Assembly: GCA_016936695.1 (NCBI GenBank) | Contig: JAFGXK010000212.1 | Span: forward strand, 1 to 7,132 | DNA: 7,132 bases | Reading direction: 5' to 3' | Source: Bacteroidales bacterium | GTDB taxonomy: Bacteria; Bacteroidota; Bacteroidia; Bacteroidales; VadinHA17 | Notes under the pieces: model-generated | The model's database searches: none | What the model saw: the letters and a program-made list of their open reading frames with translations, nothing else | Told to the model about the DNA's origin: nothing | Shown here: positions 7,074 through 7,132 of the stretch, in pieces | Numbering within the stretch: the stretch's first letter is position 1 | Layout: the number at the start of each line of letters is the position of its first letter | Position numbers and translations under genes: made by a program

Positions 7074-7132
7074 ATGAGCGGTCAGGAAATAGTAATAATC
7101 GTAATAGTGGCTCTTCTTCTGTTCGGCGCAGA
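7074..7132 (+). CDS. tatA: Sec-independent protein translocase TatA/TatE-like, 3' partial
   Basis: Only the first 19 codons are inside the window, encoding MSGQEIVIIVIVALLLFGA followed by a GA-starting codon (Asp or Glu). A very short polar N-terminus, one hydrophobic helix of about 12 residues and then the Phe-Gly hinge at 17-18 are the hallmark of TatA/TatB proteins, which form the channel for folded twin-arginine substrates. FGA followed by an acidic residue resembles Bacteroidota TatA proteins that continue as FGADKIPE. TatA versus TatB cannot be settled from so little sequence, and another small membrane protein is possible. Its own -7 promoter element lies just upstream. Confidence 0.75.
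   Translation, partial: MSGQEIVIIVIVALLLFGA

Overview
The window reads as an ordinary chromosomal segment of a Bacteroidota (Bacteroidetes) bacterium. The evidence is a single-polypeptide SecD-SecF fusion with Bacteroidota-like spacing, TAnnTTTG-type -7 promoter elements, starts with A-rich leaders and no strong Shine-Dalgarno, and an adaptor/permease/TolC arrangement common in that phylum. All recognised genes are on the + strand. I cannot place it below phylum from sequence reading alone.

Positions 1-3854 are the 3' end of a tripartite efflux operon. It holds a periplasmic adaptor (HlyD/MacA type, 5' end outside the window), a MacB/FtsX-type ABC permease without its own ATPase domain, and a TolC-family outer membrane channel. 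The gaps are 19 and 10 nt, and the operon closes with a strong intrinsic terminator (13-bp perfect stem plus T-tract). Together the three proteins would form an inner membrane-periplasm-outer membrane export path. The ATPase that must power it is not visible and is presumably encoded upstream of the window.

Positions 3855-6910 carry secDF on its own promoter, ended by a GC-rich hairpin terminator. Its product uses the proton motive force to pull preproteins through SecYEG from the periplasmic side.

Positions 6988-7132 hold a second TAnnTTTG promoter element and the first 19 codons of a TatA-like protein (Tat translocase pore subunit), cut by the window end. Sec and Tat export genes are therefore neighbours here, in separate transcription units.

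I found no RNA genes, mobile elements, CRISPR arrays or clear horizontal-transfer signs. Nothing convincingly points to a new system. The most interesting leads are Met/Gly-rich segments shared by the adaptor and its partner permease, a short tandem repeat in the adaptor tail, the separate ATPase, and an insertion in the SecD periplasmic domain.
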